DNA of 64,000 bases from Aequorivita aquimaris (GCF_001573155.1 NZ_JRWG01000003.1:62001-126000), one strand, 5' to 3'; shown: positions 33,215 to 41,945, numbered from the stretch's first letter. A program made the numbers and translations. The notes: generated by a model not told the origin, from the letters alone.

Positions 33215-33505
33215 ATGGATCAAGGAAAAAACACCACAGAATTTTACGACCGATTAAAAAAACAACTTGAGGAGGATACCACGTGGCCTTCACCTTATCT
33301 ATTTAAGTTTATAGTACCCGCCAGCTTAGAGAAAATAGCAGAAATAGAAGCTATTTTTGACGGTACCGATGCCGAAATTGCAACCCGTGATTCATCAAAA
33401 GGAACCTATTCCAGCATTTCAATAAAAGTTACGATGGAATCTCCCGATGATGTTGTAAAAAAATATCTTGAAGTTTCCAACGTTGAAGGTGTTATTTCAC
33501 TTTAA
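33215..33505 (+). CDS. DUF493 (YbeD-like) family protein
   Basis: A 96-aa cytosolic protein with the ferredoxin-like/ACT-type fold of YbeD: TEFYDRLKKQLEEDTTWPSP, YLFKFIVPASLEKIAEIEAI, TRDSSKGTYSSISIKVTMES, and SPDDVVKKYLEVSNVEGVISL at the C-terminus. In E. coli YbeD lies beside lipoate genes, but its role is unproven. I placed the start at ATG 33215; a TATCTTTG -7 motif at 33183-33190 sits suitably upstream and rules out the earlier TTG. Confidence 0.87.
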   Translation: MDQGKNTTEFYDRLKKQLEEDTTWPSPYLFKFIVPASLEKIAEIEAIFDGTDAEIATRDSSKGTYSSISIKVTMESPDDVVKKYLEVSNVEGVISL

Positions 33506-33580
33506 TTTTTAGTATTTTGCGAGAGAAATGATTTTCAATCTTTCCGAATACACAAATATTCTTCCCTTAATTAAAACATT

Positions 33581-34234
33581 TTGATACAAGAAGTAGCACA
33601 AATAGAATATAATACAGAGCGTCCAAAATTGATTATTCCCGAATACGGCCGCCATATACAAAAGATGGTAGATCAGGCCATCGCCACCGAAGATAAGGAA
33701 GAGCGCAATAAAATTGCCAAAAGCATAATAGCGGTTATGGGTAACCTTAACCCGCATCTTCGCGATGTGCCGGACTTTCAACCCATGCTTTGGGACCAAC
33801 TTTTTATAATCTCAGACTTTAAACTGGATGTAGATTCTCCCTTCCCAATTCCTTCACGTGAAGAATTGATGGAAAGACCCGAACCTTTGAGTTATCCCCA
33901 AAACCATCCCAAATATCGTTTTTATGGAAACAACATAAAACGAATGATTGATGTGGCAAACAGTTGGGAGGAAGGAGACAAAAAAGAGGGGCTTATCCTT
34001 ACTATTGCCAATCACATGAAAAAATGTTTTCTAAACTGGAACAAGGACACTGTGGAGGACGAAGTTATCTTTGAACATCTTTTTGAACTTTCCGGTGGCA
34101 AGATAAACCTTAAAAATAGCGATGAGGATCTGAGCAACGCTTCCGATTTGATGAAAAACAAAAAGCGTTTCAACACCAACTCTTCCAACAAGAAAAATTA
34201 CAAATCAAATAACCGCAACCGCAAGCGTTATTAA
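33581..34234 (+). CDS. DUF4290 family protein
   Basis: A 217-aa soluble protein that matches the Bacteroidota family DUF4290: EYNTERPKLIIPEYGRHIQK at the start, RNKIAKSIIAVMGNLNPHLR (about 46-65), KYRFYGNNIKRMIDVA and MKKCFLNWNKDTV. The C-terminal 30 residues are a basic Asn/Lys-rich tail, probably nucleic-acid-binding or disordered. The start is TTG 33581. It precedes murA by 17 bases, an arrangement conserved in this phylum, so a role linked to the cell wall is possible but unproven. Confidence 0.86.
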   Translation: MIQEVAQIEYNTERPKLIIPEYGRHIQKMVDQAIATEDKEERNKIAKSIIAVMGNLNPHLRDVPDFQPMLWDQLFIISDFKLDVDSPFPIPSREELMERPEPLSYPQNHPKYRFYGNNIKRMIDVANSWEEGDKKEGLILTIANHMKKCFLNWNKDTVEDEVIFEHLFELSGGKINLKNSDEDLSNASDLMKNKKRFNTNSSNKKNYKSNNRNRKRY

Positions 34235-34251
34235 AATATCAACCATTATTT

Positions 34252-35565
34252 ATGGGAACTTTCCAAATAGAGGGCGGGCATAAACTAAAGGGCGAAATAA
34301 CGCCTCAGGGTGCCAAAAACGAAGCCTTACAAATTCTTTGCGCAGTATTGTTAACCCCAGAAAAGGTAATAATTGAGAATATTCCGGATATTCTGGACGT
34401 AAATAAACTCATAAAAATATTAGAGAACCTTGGGGTGAAAATCCAAAAATTGGCAAAAGGTAAATACGCCTTTATCGCTGATGAAATTAATCTGGAATAT
34501 CTAGAGTCAGAGCTTTTCAAGCAGGAGGGAAGCTCCCTTCGTGGATCCATTATGATTGTAGGTCCATTATTGGCTAGATTTGGAAAAGGATATATACCGC
34601 GTCCGGGAGGTGACAAAATTGGGAGAAGAAGGCTCGACACCCACTTTGAAGGTTTTATAAATCTTGGGGCGAAGTTCCGCTATAATAAAGAAGAGCGTTT
34701 TTATGGAGTGGAGGCGCCCAAAGGGTTAAAGGGTACGTATATGCTTTTAGACCAAGCTTCCGTTACCGGGACGGCCAATATTATTATGGCTGCCGTTTTA
34801 GCTAAGGGAACCACAACCATTTACAACGCTGCTTGCGAACCTTATATCCAACAACTTTGCAAAATGCTGAATGCCATGGGTGCCAATATTTCAGGAGTTG
34901 GCTCAAATTTATTGGTTATTGAAGGTGTAAAAAATCTAGGTGGCTGCACACATCGTATTCTGCCAGATATGATAGAAATTGGTAGTTGGATTGGCCTTGC
35001 GGCTATGACGAAAAGTGAAATCACCATTAAAAACGTGAGTTGGGAAAATTTGGGATTGATTCCTGAAACCTTTAGAAAACTTGGAATTAAACTGAACAAA
35101 AAAGGAGATGATATTCACATTCCATCGCAAAAGGAATACGAAATACAAGGCTATATTGACGGGTCTATACTAACGGTTGCCGATGCGCCTTGGCCTGGTT
35201 TTACACCAGATTTGTTGAGTATTGTACTCGTGGTTTGTACCCAAGCAAAGGGTAGCGTGCTTATTCACCAAAAAATGTTTGAAAGCCGTTTGTTTTTTGT
35301 AGACAAACTGATTGATATGGGTGCCAAAATCATTCTTTGCGATCCGCACCGGGCAACTGTAATTGGCCATAACTTCCAATCAAACCTGAAAGCTACTACT
35401 ATGGTATCACCAGATATTCGGGCGGGAATTTCACTATTGATTGCAGCGCTCTCGGCACAAGGTACAAGCACCATCCACAATATTGAACAGATAGATAGGG
35501 GTTACGAAAATATTGATGAAAGACTTCGGGCCATTGGGGCGAAAATTACGAGGACTGATCTATAA
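34252..35565 (+). CDS. murA: UDP-N-acetylglucosamine 1-carboxyvinyltransferase, Cys-to-Asp active site
   Basis: Transfers enolpyruvate from PEP to UDP-GlcNAc, the first committed step of peptidoglycan synthesis. The 437 aa match the EPSP-synthase-type two-domain fold, with GAKNEALQILCAVLL (about 20-34) carrying the conserved Lys-Asn. Instead of the usual PGGCxIGxRP loop it has RPGGDKIGRRRLDTHF, with Asp121 in place of the cysteine that fosfomycin alkylates. This replacement is known from Mycobacterium and Chlamydia and gives intrinsic fosfomycin insensitivity. It is probably transcribed with the DUF4290 gene. Confidence 0.96.
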   Translation: MGTFQIEGGHKLKGEITPQGAKNEALQILCAVLLTPEKVIIENIPDILDVNKLIKILENLGVKIQKLAKGKYAFIADEINLEYLESELFKQEGSSLRGSIMIVGPLLARFGKGYIPRPGGDKIGRRRLDTHFEGFINLGAKFRYNKEERFYGVEAPKGLKGTYMLLDQASVTGTANIIMAAVLAKGTTTIYNAACEPYIQQLCKMLNAMGANISGVGSNLLVIEGVKNLGGCTHRILPDMIEIGSWIGLAAMTKSEITIKNVSWENLGLIPETFRKLGIKLNKKGDDIHIPSQKEYEIQGYIDGSILTVADAPWPGFTPDLLSIVLVVCTQAKGSVLIHQKMFESRLFFVDKLIDMGAKIILCDPHRATVIGHNFQSNLKATTMVSPDIRAGISLLIAALSAQGTSTIHNIEQIDRGYENIDERLRAIGAKITRTDL

Positions 35566-35604
35566 AATAATTTATCTCACATTTAAAATATAAATTTTGC
35601 TGAA

Positions 35605-36171
35605 TTGATAAAGCACAAATCGGATTTTAATATTGAGCAAATTGGGTGTTTCCGATTTTATAGCGGACTAATAATCGGATTCATTTTTAGTCTGGTTTTA
35701 AACCAATTCTTTTTGAGTATTATTCGAATAAGCGATTCTTTAGTTTTAGCAACGGATAGTTATTCGAAAATTCCTATTGATTCAAAACCAACTTTTTATT
35801 ATTCGTTTTTCTGGAGTTTGTTCTCAATAAGTCTTGCCTTTAGTTTTACAGTCTACTTATGGACATGTAAACCTATTTTGAATACAAGACGTGAAACAAG
35901 ACTAAACCGAATTGCACAAACGAACTCTTTATTCATTTTCGCTCTGATATTTTTATCTGTATCTCGCCTTCTGCAATTTTATATTGGATTTCATTATGTT
36001 GATTTTGAAATAAAAGAAGAAGTTGGAATTTTACTCTTTATGATACCAATTTTTATTTTTGCATATAATTGGGTCTATATTTCAAAAATTTACAAAGCCA
36101 CTAAATCTTTTATGATATCAATATTGATATTCGTAATTTATGGACTGGTATTGAGCGGAATAAAAATGTAG
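35605..36171 (+). CDS. Hypothetical polytopic membrane protein
   Basis: A 188-aa protein with four hydrophobic segments (about 20-42, 68-88, 106-124, 139-157) and possibly a fifth at the end (168-185). Polar residues are few; the loop CKPILNTRRETRLNRIAQTN is basic, so probably cytosolic. Strongly AT-rich, no cysteine motif or recognised domain. The only start near the frame's beginning is TTG 35605, which makes the start and even expression less certain. It follows murA by 39 bases. Confidence 0.6.
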   Translation: MIKHKSDFNIEQIGCFRFYSGLIIGFIFSLVLNQFFLSIIRISDSLVLATDSYSKIPIDSKPTFYYSFFWSLFSISLAFSFTVYLWTCKPILNTRRETRLNRIAQTNSLFIFALIFLSVSRLLQFYIGFHYVDFEIKEEVGILLFMIPIFIFAYNWVYISKIYKATKSFMISILIFVIYGLVLSGIKM

Positions 36172-36244
36172 GAATAAATATTTTACAAGCTATGGCTTCA
36201 TTAATACCATTTTAAAACTTCATCTATTTTATCGACTGTTTATT

Positions 36245-36832
36245 TTAAGCTTTCCGGTTTTTGTTAATCTCGTCCTGAAGTTTTCTGCGAAGCTTTTGCT
36301 CGCGTTCAAGACTGTTTCTTCGGTAATCTTCCAGTTCAATTTCCATTTCTGCCATTTTCAGTTGGGCAGCGTTGGTAATTTTATGGCTGTTCAAAAATCT
36401 GTAGAATAAGAAGCCGCTAATCAATAATAAAATAAGGATAATGCTCCACATAATAGCATTATAAGTGGCTTTTGAAGTAAGAATGCCAAAAATTTCAATC
36501 CCGTCTTCCTTTTCTTTAGCAATAGCCAAGCTTTGTTTGGTGTTTTGAAGATTTTGACGAAGCGAATCAATTTCGTTTTTCTGAAGACTTAATTCACTTT
36601 CTTGAGTATTTATTTTCTTCTCTAATGAAGAAACGGAATCTAAAATATTTCGCTTTAAAGTAGCAAGCTGGGTCTTCTTAATTACTTTGTATTCTTGATA
36701 GCTGTTGCTTTTATCGAAAGCATCCGTCATCTGTTCGTTCAAAGTGTTTTTTCGAACTTGGATTGAGTCTTGTGCTGCCGCATGCAGCGTAAATAGAAAT
36801 AGGGGGAGGGTTAGTACTAAAATCTTCTTCAT
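36245..36832 (-). CDS. Secreted/membrane coiled-coil protein of unknown function
   Basis: A 195-aa protein with a signal peptide (MKKILVLTLPLFLFTLHAAA, cut before Gln21), a long coiled coil (about 45-110, VSSLEKKINTQESELSLQKN and on), one transmembrane helix (about 125-147) and a second charged coiled coil to the end (MEIELEDYRRNSLEREQKLR). The first coil would be periplasmic and the last cytosolic. Homologues are common in flavobacteria and sometimes carry a tRNA methyltransferase label that has no support here. Confidence 0.8.
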   Translation of the reverse strand: MKKILVLTLPLFLFTLHAAAQDSIQVRKNTLNEQMTDAFDKSNSYQEYKVIKKTQLATLKRNILDSVSSLEKKINTQESELSLQKNEIDSLRQNLQNTKQSLAIAKEKEDGIEIFGILTSKATYNAIMWSIILILLLISGFLFYRFLNSHKITNAAQLKMAEMEIELEDYRRNSLEREQKLRRKLQDEINKNRKA

Positions 36833-36910
36833 GTCTTCAGGTTTGTTTGCAATGCTTTATTTAACAGTGCAAGAGTAGAAAAAATTGTCCACAACCACTC
36901 AAATTTTGTT

Positions 36911-37159
36911 TCAAATTACAAAATCTTTAACAAATTCCCTAGATCTTATTTTGGTACAGGTTAATGCTCCGGAGGGGCATTTCTTTACTTGAGAAATGAT
37001 TTTTTTTGTACTGGCACCGTCTAAATCTATCCAAGGTATCACCGAGGTTTTAAAAACTTCGGAAAGTCCTTTTGCGCAAGCCTCGGCGTGAATGCATCGA
37101 CTGGGTTCATAAGTTACAATCACTTCACCATTACTGTAAACATTTTTGTAGGTTTCCAT
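36911..37159 (-). CDS. (4Fe-4S) mono-cluster protein YjdI family
   Basis: An 82-aa protein with the divergent ferredoxin-like Fer4_19 arrangement: CIHAEACAKGL (about 22-32) and VKKCPSGALTC (about 57-67), giving four cysteines for one iron-sulphur cluster. The stretch between, VFKTSVIPWIDLDGASTKKI, is typical of YjdI. In many bacteria YjdI is encoded with the small acetyltransferase YjdJ; a YjdJ-like gene is in this window at 53699 but not adjacent. The redox partner is unknown. Confidence 0.9.
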   Translation of the reverse strand: METYKNVYSNGEVIVTYEPSRCIHAEACAKGLSEVFKTSVIPWIDLDGASTKKIISQVKKCPSGALTCTKIRSREFVKDFVI

Positions 37160-37269
37160 ACTTTACAATTTGGGGGTTTGTAAAATTAAACGTGAAAATA
37201 TCGATAAAACTACATATTTTATCGATATAATACACAAAATAGGAATAATCGTACAGAAATTAACATATT

Positions 37270-38574
37270 TTAGGAAACCGTTTTTTTATAAACCTGTAAA
37301 CATCTTTCTCTCGCTTCTTTGTGATCTACTATTTTTTCGGGATAGTTTTCAGTCCCAAATTCGGGAACGTATTTTTTGATGTATTTGTGGTTTTTGTCAA
37401 ATTTTTCAATTTGTGTGGTGGGATTGAAAATTCTAAAATACGGAGCCGCATCTACGCCACTGCCGGCGGCCCATTGCCAATTGCCCACGTTGCTAGCCAT
37501 TTCGTAATCGAGGAGTTTTTCTGCAAAATAAGCCTCGCCCCAACGCCAATCTATTAGCAGGTGTTTGCACAAAAAGCTTGCGACCACCATGCGTACCCGG
37601 TTGTGCATATAGCCGGTTTTGTTCAATTGTCGCATTCCTGCGTCAACCAGCGGATAGCCGGTTTTACCATCTTTCCACTTTTTAAATTCGGTTTCATTAT
37701 TTCGCCATTCAATGCGATCGTATTTCTTTTTAAAGGCATTTTCTACCGTTTCCGGGAAATGCCACAGAATCTGCATAAAGAATTCACGCCAAATAAGTTC
37801 CTGCCAAAACACTTCATTCTTTTCAGCAGTAGCCTTTTTCATTATTTTCCGAATGCTTACGGTGCCAAAACGAAGGTGTGGGCCCAAATGCGACGTTGCG
37901 TCTTCCGCCGGGAAGTTTCTTCGTTTTTCGTACTCTTGGATTGTTGTGGGGGTAACATCATAATCGGGAATTTCTATGTTGGATTTTTTGAATCCAATAT
38001 CGCTCAAAGTGAGATTTGGAAGCCGCGAATTTTGATATAGATTTTTTAAAAATTCGTTGGTATAATAAATTTTTTCATCATACTCTTTTTTGAATTTTGC
38101 CTTCCAGGTCTTCATAAAAGGGGTGTAAACCACATAAGGGTCGCCGTCATCCTTTACTACTTCATCTTTCTCAAAAATCACCTGATCTTTATAAGTGTAA
38201 AAACCGATGTCTTTTCCTTCAAGAAGTTCCTGAATGTATTCATCACGCTTTTTGGCATACGGTTCATAATCACGGTTGGTGATTACATTTTGGACTTCAA
38301 AATCAGAGATAACTTTTTTGAAAACTTCCTCCGGTTTACCGTGGTAGATTGCGAGACTGCTGCCATGTTCCTGCAGTTGGTTTCGCATTTTTTGCAGGGT
38401 TTCAAATATAAAGGTTATCCGCGCATCGTCTTCGGGCAGTTCGTTCAATATTTCGGAATCGAATATAAAAAGTGGCAATACCGGATATTTTCCGTGAAGG
38501 GCTTTGTAAAACCCTACATTATCGTCCAAGCGCAGATCTCTTCGGAACCAAAATATATTTACTTTTTCCGCCAA
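37270..38574 (-). CDS. phr: Deoxyribodipyrimidine photo-lyase (class I)
   Basis: Light-driven repair of UV-induced pyrimidine dimers. The 434 aa start with the photolyase N-domain NIFWFRRDLRLDDNVGFYKA and contain the FAD domain: WQELIWREFFMQILWHFPE, TGYPLVDAGMRQLNKTGYMH (about 308-327), RMVVASFLCKHLLIDWRWGE and MASNVGNWQWAAGSGVDAAP (about 377-396), as in CPD-type enzymes. The start is TTG 38574, three bases after the upstream SDR stop. It is last in a four-gene operon (small ORF, SRPBCC, SDR, photolyase). Confidence 0.95.
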   Translation of the reverse strand: MAEKVNIFWFRRDLRLDDNVGFYKALHGKYPVLPLFIFDSEILNELPEDDARITFIFETLQKMRNQLQEHGSSLAIYHGKPEEVFKKVISDFEVQNVITNRDYEPYAKKRDEYIQELLEGKDIGFYTYKDQVIFEKDEVVKDDGDPYVVYTPFMKTWKAKFKKEYDEKIYYTNEFLKNLYQNSRLPNLTLSDIGFKKSNIEIPDYDVTPTTIQEYEKRRNFPAEDATSHLGPHLRFGTVSIRKIMKKATAEKNEVFWQELIWREFFMQILWHFPETVENAFKKKYDRIEWRNNETEFKKWKDGKTGYPLVDAGMRQLNKTGYMHNRVRMVVASFLCKHLLIDWRWGEAYFAEKLLDYEMASNVGNWQWAAGSGVDAAPYFRIFNPTTQIEKFDKNHKYIKKYVPEFGTENYPEKIVDHKEARERCLQVYKKTVS

Positions 38575-38577
38575 AAC

Positions 38578-39273
38578 TTAATTTATGTTTAAAGTTGAAA
38601 GACCTCCGTCCACGCCAAAAACCTGACCGGAAATCCATTGCGATTCATCGCTCAGCAGAAATGTAGCCATAGCTGCGATATCATCTGCCGTTCCGACTTT
38701 CTTCAGCGGATGCCGTTCTGCCATTTTTTCTTTTTTGGAATCACTATTCAATAATTTTGAGGCTAAGGAAGTATCCGTTAGTGAAGGAGCGATTACATTT
38801 ACTCTAAAATTGGGAGCGTACTCAGCTGCCAATGCCTTGGCGAAACCTTCAATAGCTCCTTTTGCAGCAGCCACACTGGTGTGGAAAGGCATTCCCACTT
38901 TCACCGCCACGGTACTGAAAAATACTAGACTTGTAGCTTCCGCATTCTTTAACTTGTGCAATAGGCCGTGCACTACGCGAACCAGGGCGTGGAAGTTGAG
39001 CTCCATATCCTCGCAAAAGGTTTCGGGACTCATCATTTTAAAAGGTTTCAGATTAATGCTTCCGGGAAGATACACAAGGCCGTGGATTTCTTCAGGCAGG
39101 TCAAGTTCTGAAATGTCATCCTTTAAAACATCAAAGGTGTGATGTAAAATGTCTTCGGAAATATCCTCCTTGGTGCGGGAAGCGATAATAACATTGTGGT
39201 TAACCTTTAGTTTTTTTGCAATTGCCGCACCAATACCGTAGGAACCGCCAATGAGAAGTATATTTTTTTGCAT
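38578..39273 (-). CDS. SDR-family oxidoreductase-like protein lacking the catalytic Tyr
   Basis: A 231-aa Rossmann protein of the short-chain dehydrogenase family: NAD(P)-binding LIGGSYGIGAAIAK (7-20), LVYLPGSIN (about 67-75) in place of the NNAG motif, catalytic-like Ser120 in LVFFSTVAV and the end LLSDESQWISGQVFGVDGGL. The YxxxK motif reads V134-A-A-A-K138, so the catalytic Tyr is Val. It may be a degenerate or differently acting SDR. It lies between the SRPBCC and photolyase genes, a light-related cluster seen in other marine flavobacteria. Confidence 0.87.
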   Translation of the reverse strand: MQKNILLIGGSYGIGAAIAKKLKVNHNVIIASRTKEDISEDILHHTFDVLKDDISELDLPEEIHGLVYLPGSINLKPFKMMSPETFCEDMELNFHALVRVVHGLLHKLKNAEATSLVFFSTVAVKVGMPFHTSVAAAKGAIEGFAKALAAEYAPNFRVNVIAPSLTDTSLASKLLNSDSKKEKMAERHPLKKVGTADDIAAMATFLLSDESQWISGQVFGVDGGLSTLNIN

Positions 39274-39291
39274 AAAATTATTTTTATGGAA

Positions 39292-39753
39292 TTACATAGA
39301 GCCGAAAAGCTCCACCAATTTGTTTTTTCGATATTCAAAAATTTCGTCCAGTTTCGGTTTTACCAAAAAAGGGTGCGCTAATTGGCCTAAAAACCCGTAG
39401 GGTAATTTATAATGAAGCAAGTCTTCCATTTCCACACCGCCTTCAATTTCTCTTATAAAATGCTTGTGGTGCCACAGGGCGTACGGCCCAAAGCGTTGTT
39501 CATCTACGAAGTATTCTTGATCTACCACGTGGGTTATCTCTGTTACCCAGCGGTTTTTTATTCCTAAAATGGGAGTGACTATATATTCTATTATTTGCCC
39601 AGCGTACATGGTCCTATCAGCACCGGCTTGAATGTTGAAACCCATATAATCTGGCGTTATAACTTTCAAATTTTTAGGATCAGATAAAAACTGCCATGCC
39701 TGTTCCCGGGATATGGGCAGGTTCTGTTTGGCATGTAGCGTATAAATCTTCAT
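39292..39753 (-). CDS. SRPBCC family protein
   Basis: A 153-aa START-like protein: KIYTLHAKQNLPISREQAWQ, FLSDPKNLKVITPDYMGFNI, QIIEYIVTPILGIKNRWVTE, and the C-terminal VEMEDLLHYKLPYGFLGQLA. This matches the polyketide-cyclase/SRPBCC group that flavobacterial annotations often call cell division inhibitor, on weak grounds. It probably binds a hydrophobic ligand. It lies upstream of the SDR and photolyase genes in the same direction, with an 18-base gap. Confidence 0.87.
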   Translation of the reverse strand: MKIYTLHAKQNLPISREQAWQFLSDPKNLKVITPDYMGFNIQAGADRTMYAGQIIEYIVTPILGIKNRWVTEITHVVDQEYFVDEQRFGPYALWHHKHFIREIEGGVEMEDLLHYKLPYGFLGQLAHPFLVKPKLDEIFEYRKNKLVELFGSM

Positions 39754-39763
39754 CTACCGCCTA

Positions 39764-39880
39764 TTATTTGCCTTGTTTGAACGAAAGTTTCCGATTCATG
39801 CGCAAGAGCCTGTAGGTATTGTTCTCTATCGCACTGTTGCGGAAGCGTATCCTAAATATTCTTTTCACTAACTTCAACAT
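39764..39880 (-). CDS. 38-aa basic small protein
   Basis: A short frame, ATG 39880 to TAA 39764, encoding MLKLVKRIFRIRFRNSAIEN then NTYRLLRMNRKLSFKQGK; strongly basic (Arg/Lys rich). It is positioned 10 bases before the SRPBCC gene, like a first cistron of the photolyase operon. It could equally be chance; a hydrophilic basic peptide of this type may bind nucleic acid. Confidence 0.4.
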   Translation of the reverse strand: MLKLVKRIFRIRFRNSAIENNTYRLLRMNRKLSFKQGK

Positions 39881-40092
39881 GATTTTTTAATTTTTGCTTA
39901 AAAATACTTTGTTTTATTATATCAAAAAAAGTTTAAACAAAATATTAACTATTCTACCGCATTTAAACTATAATCGTGGATTGCGCCATTTTCTTTTGTT
40001 GTAAATTCTTTAGATTTTAGGTTTTCCTTAACGATTAAAAAATTTCCAAACAGTAACTTCGTGAAAATTATAATCACCTTAAAACCATTACA

Positions 40093-40938
40093 ATGAAAAA
40101 AATTATTTTACTTTTTTCCGCTTTGATGTTAACCGTTGGCATTCAAGCGCAAATACAGACACCGCAGCCCAGCCCATTTCAAAAAATTGAACAAAAAGTA
40201 GGACTTACAGATGTTACTTTGGAATATTCAAGACCTTCTATGAAAGGGAGAACTATTTTTGGAGGTTTGGTTCCTTATAATGCTATGTGGCGTACCGGTG
40301 CAAATGCCAACACAAAAATTACTTTTAGTAACGATGTTGAAATAGGAGGCAAAACCCTTAAGGCAGGATCGTACGCAATTTATACTAAACCAGGAGCCTC
40401 AAGCTGGGACGTTTATTTTTATGATGAAACCGACAATTGGGGGAATCCTGAAAAATGGGACGATAGCAAAGTTGCTGCCCAGGTATCTGTTCAGGCCTAT
40501 CCAATGCCTATGAATATTGAAACTTTCACGATGAGTTTTGACGAGTTGAAAAACGATTCAGCTTTATTGGGAATGCTTTGGGAAAAAACTTATGTTGGCG
40601 TGCCGATTAAATTCAATACGGATAAAACTGTTACGGCAAGCATTCAAAGGGTAATGAACGGCCCTTCGGCAAACGATTATTACGCCGCTGCTGTTTATTA
40701 TTTGGAAGCTGGCAAGGATATCAACCAGGCTAAAACTTGGATCGATAAATCAATTGAAATGAACAAAGATCCAAAATTCTGGCAACTGCGTCAAAAATCG
40801 CTTATTTATGCGAAAGCGGGTGATAAAAAAGGAGCAATAGAAGCAGCTAAAAAATCTTTGGAACTAGCCAAAGCGGCCGGAAACGATGATTATGTTGCAC
40901 TGAACGAAAAGTCCTTGAAGGAATGGGGCGCCAAATAA
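40093..40938 (+). CDS. DUF2911 secreted protein with C-terminal TPR-like helices
   Basis: A 281-aa protein with a signal peptide (MKKIILLFSALMLTVGIQAQ, cut before residue 21). The DUF2911 domain (about 28-180) contains VTLEYSRPSMKGRTIFGGLV, WRTGANANTKITFSNDVEI and YAIYTKPGASSWDVYFYDE. The C-terminal third (about 195-281) is built of helical hairpins, NDYYAAAVYYLEAGKDINQA and AGDKKGAIEAAKKSLELA, resembling TPR units. It is periplasmic or surface located, function unknown, and common in Bacteroidota. A strong terminator follows. Confidence 0.91.
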   Translation: MKKIILLFSALMLTVGIQAQIQTPQPSPFQKIEQKVGLTDVTLEYSRPSMKGRTIFGGLVPYNAMWRTGANANTKITFSNDVEIGGKTLKAGSYAIYTKPGASSWDVYFYDETDNWGNPEKWDDSKVAAQVSVQAYPMPMNIETFTMSFDELKNDSALLGMLWEKTYVGVPIKFNTDKTVTASIQRVMNGPSANDYYAAAVYYLEAGKDINQAKTWIDKSIEMNKDPKFWQLRQKSLIYAKAGDKKGAIEAAKKSLELAKAAGNDDYVALNEKSLKEWGAK

Positions 40939-40961
40939 TAAACCTGCTTCAATAAATTACG

Positions 40962-40988
40962 AAAGCCCCAATTTTTGGGGCTTTTTTT
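40962..40988 (+). terminator. Bidirectional terminator between DUF2911 gene and ECF operon
   Basis: aaagcccc, loop aattttt, ggggcttt followed by seven T on the + strand; A-rich on the other side, so it can serve both convergent transcripts. Confidence 0.9.
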
Positions 40989-41448
40989 ATTTAGGACCTT
41001 TCGGACCCTTTTCACCTTTTTCGCCTTTGCCGTGCCTGTAGCGGTCTAATAGCTCTCTTTTAAAATCATTTTCCGCTTTTTTAAGGGTGATTATCTTTTT
41101 TGGCGAAAGCACCTTTCGCAATTCGGCCGTCAACTGTTTGCGCAGTTCCAATTCACTAGTTTCAATGGATAGGTTTTTGTCAATCAATTCATTGGCCTCG
41201 GCATCGGAAAGATTTTCAAGACCATTGCGGAGCTTGTGGAAAATCTCGGTGCGCTCCTTTTTTCGCAACTCGTGAAATTTTTCATCGAAGTTGTTGTATA
41301 TGGGCCAGAATTTTTCCGCCTCTGAAGATGTGAGCGAGAGTTTTTCGGTAATGTAGGCTGTTTTCCAAGCCTTTATTTTTTCGTGTTTTCCGTCCTGCGC
41401 CTGCACGGTTGCGGCCAAAAGGAAAAGTATGATAACTAATTTATTCAT
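40987..41448 (-). CDS. Spy/CpxP-like periplasmic protein of the ECF operon
   Basis: A 153-aa secreted protein with signal peptide MNKLVIILFLLAATVQAQ and a helical periplasmic domain: KIKAWKTAYITEKLSLTSSE, AEKFWPIYNNFDEKFHELRK. These resemble the LTxxQ-type helices of Spy-like chaperones encoded beside ECF sigma factors. It ends in a short Gly-X-Lys series (GEKGEKGPKGPK) like a miniature collagen repeat. As third gene of a sigma-antisigma operon it probably senses or buffers envelope stress. Confidence 0.82.
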   Translation of the reverse strand: MNKLVIILFLLAATVQAQDGKHEKIKAWKTAYITEKLSLTSSEAEKFWPIYNNFDEKFHELRKKERTEIFHKLRNGLENLSDAEANELIDKNLSIETSELELRKQLTAELRKVLSPKKIITLKKAENDFKRELLDRYRHGKGEKGEKGPKGPK

Positions 41449-41945
41449 TGCTCATTAATTAAGGTTTCGGTATCTATATTTTCCAAAAGATATTCTTTTA
41501 GCGAACTGTCACTAAAATACTTCGCATCCAAATCTATATCGGGAACGTCTTCATCTTCTATATAGGAAGTAAGATCGTAAAGGTCCATATTTAAATTGCC
41601 CTCTTCAATATAGGTATCAATAGCAGCCAGTTGAAGCGAATCAAGACTCGAAGTATTGCTCGTGGTATTGAAAAGTGAAAAGCCAATTACCAATGAAGCG
41701 GCAATGGCAGCGGCATAGCCAAAATATTTCCGCGGAAAGAGCGGGATAACTTTATTGGGTTTTTCTAAAGCTGAAACTTCTTTTAAAACTCGTGTTTCCA
41801 ATTTTTCAAAATAATCTTCCGGCGTTTTAAAGCCAGCGGTTTTCGGAAAATTCTCTTCCGCCATTTTGCTGAAAAGGCGCTCCTCAAAAGTTTCGAAATA
41901 ACCTTCGGGTATGCTAAAATTGGGTATATTTTCTTCTCTTTTCAC
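41445..41945 (-). CDS. Single-pass membrane protein, probable anti-sigma factor
   Basis: A 166-aa protein with a cytosolic N-terminus containing two related short motifs, FSIPEGYFETFEERLFSKM and FKTPEDYFEKLETRVLKEV (about 10-28 and 39-57), one transmembrane segment (about 73-93, FGYAAAIAASLVIGFSLF) and an acidic periplasmic tail. The layout and the place directly after an ECF sigma gene suggest an anti-sigma factor, although no zinc anti-sigma motif is present. It overlaps the Spy-like gene by four bases. Confidence 0.75.
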   Translation of the reverse strand: MKREENIPNFSIPEGYFETFEERLFSKMAEENFPKTAGFKTPEDYFEKLETRVLKEVSALEKPNKVIPLFPRKYFGYAAAIAASLVIGFSLFNTTSNTSSLDSLQLAAIDTYIEEGNLNMDLYDLTSYIEDEDVPDIDLDAKYFSDSSLKEYLLENIDTETLINEQ

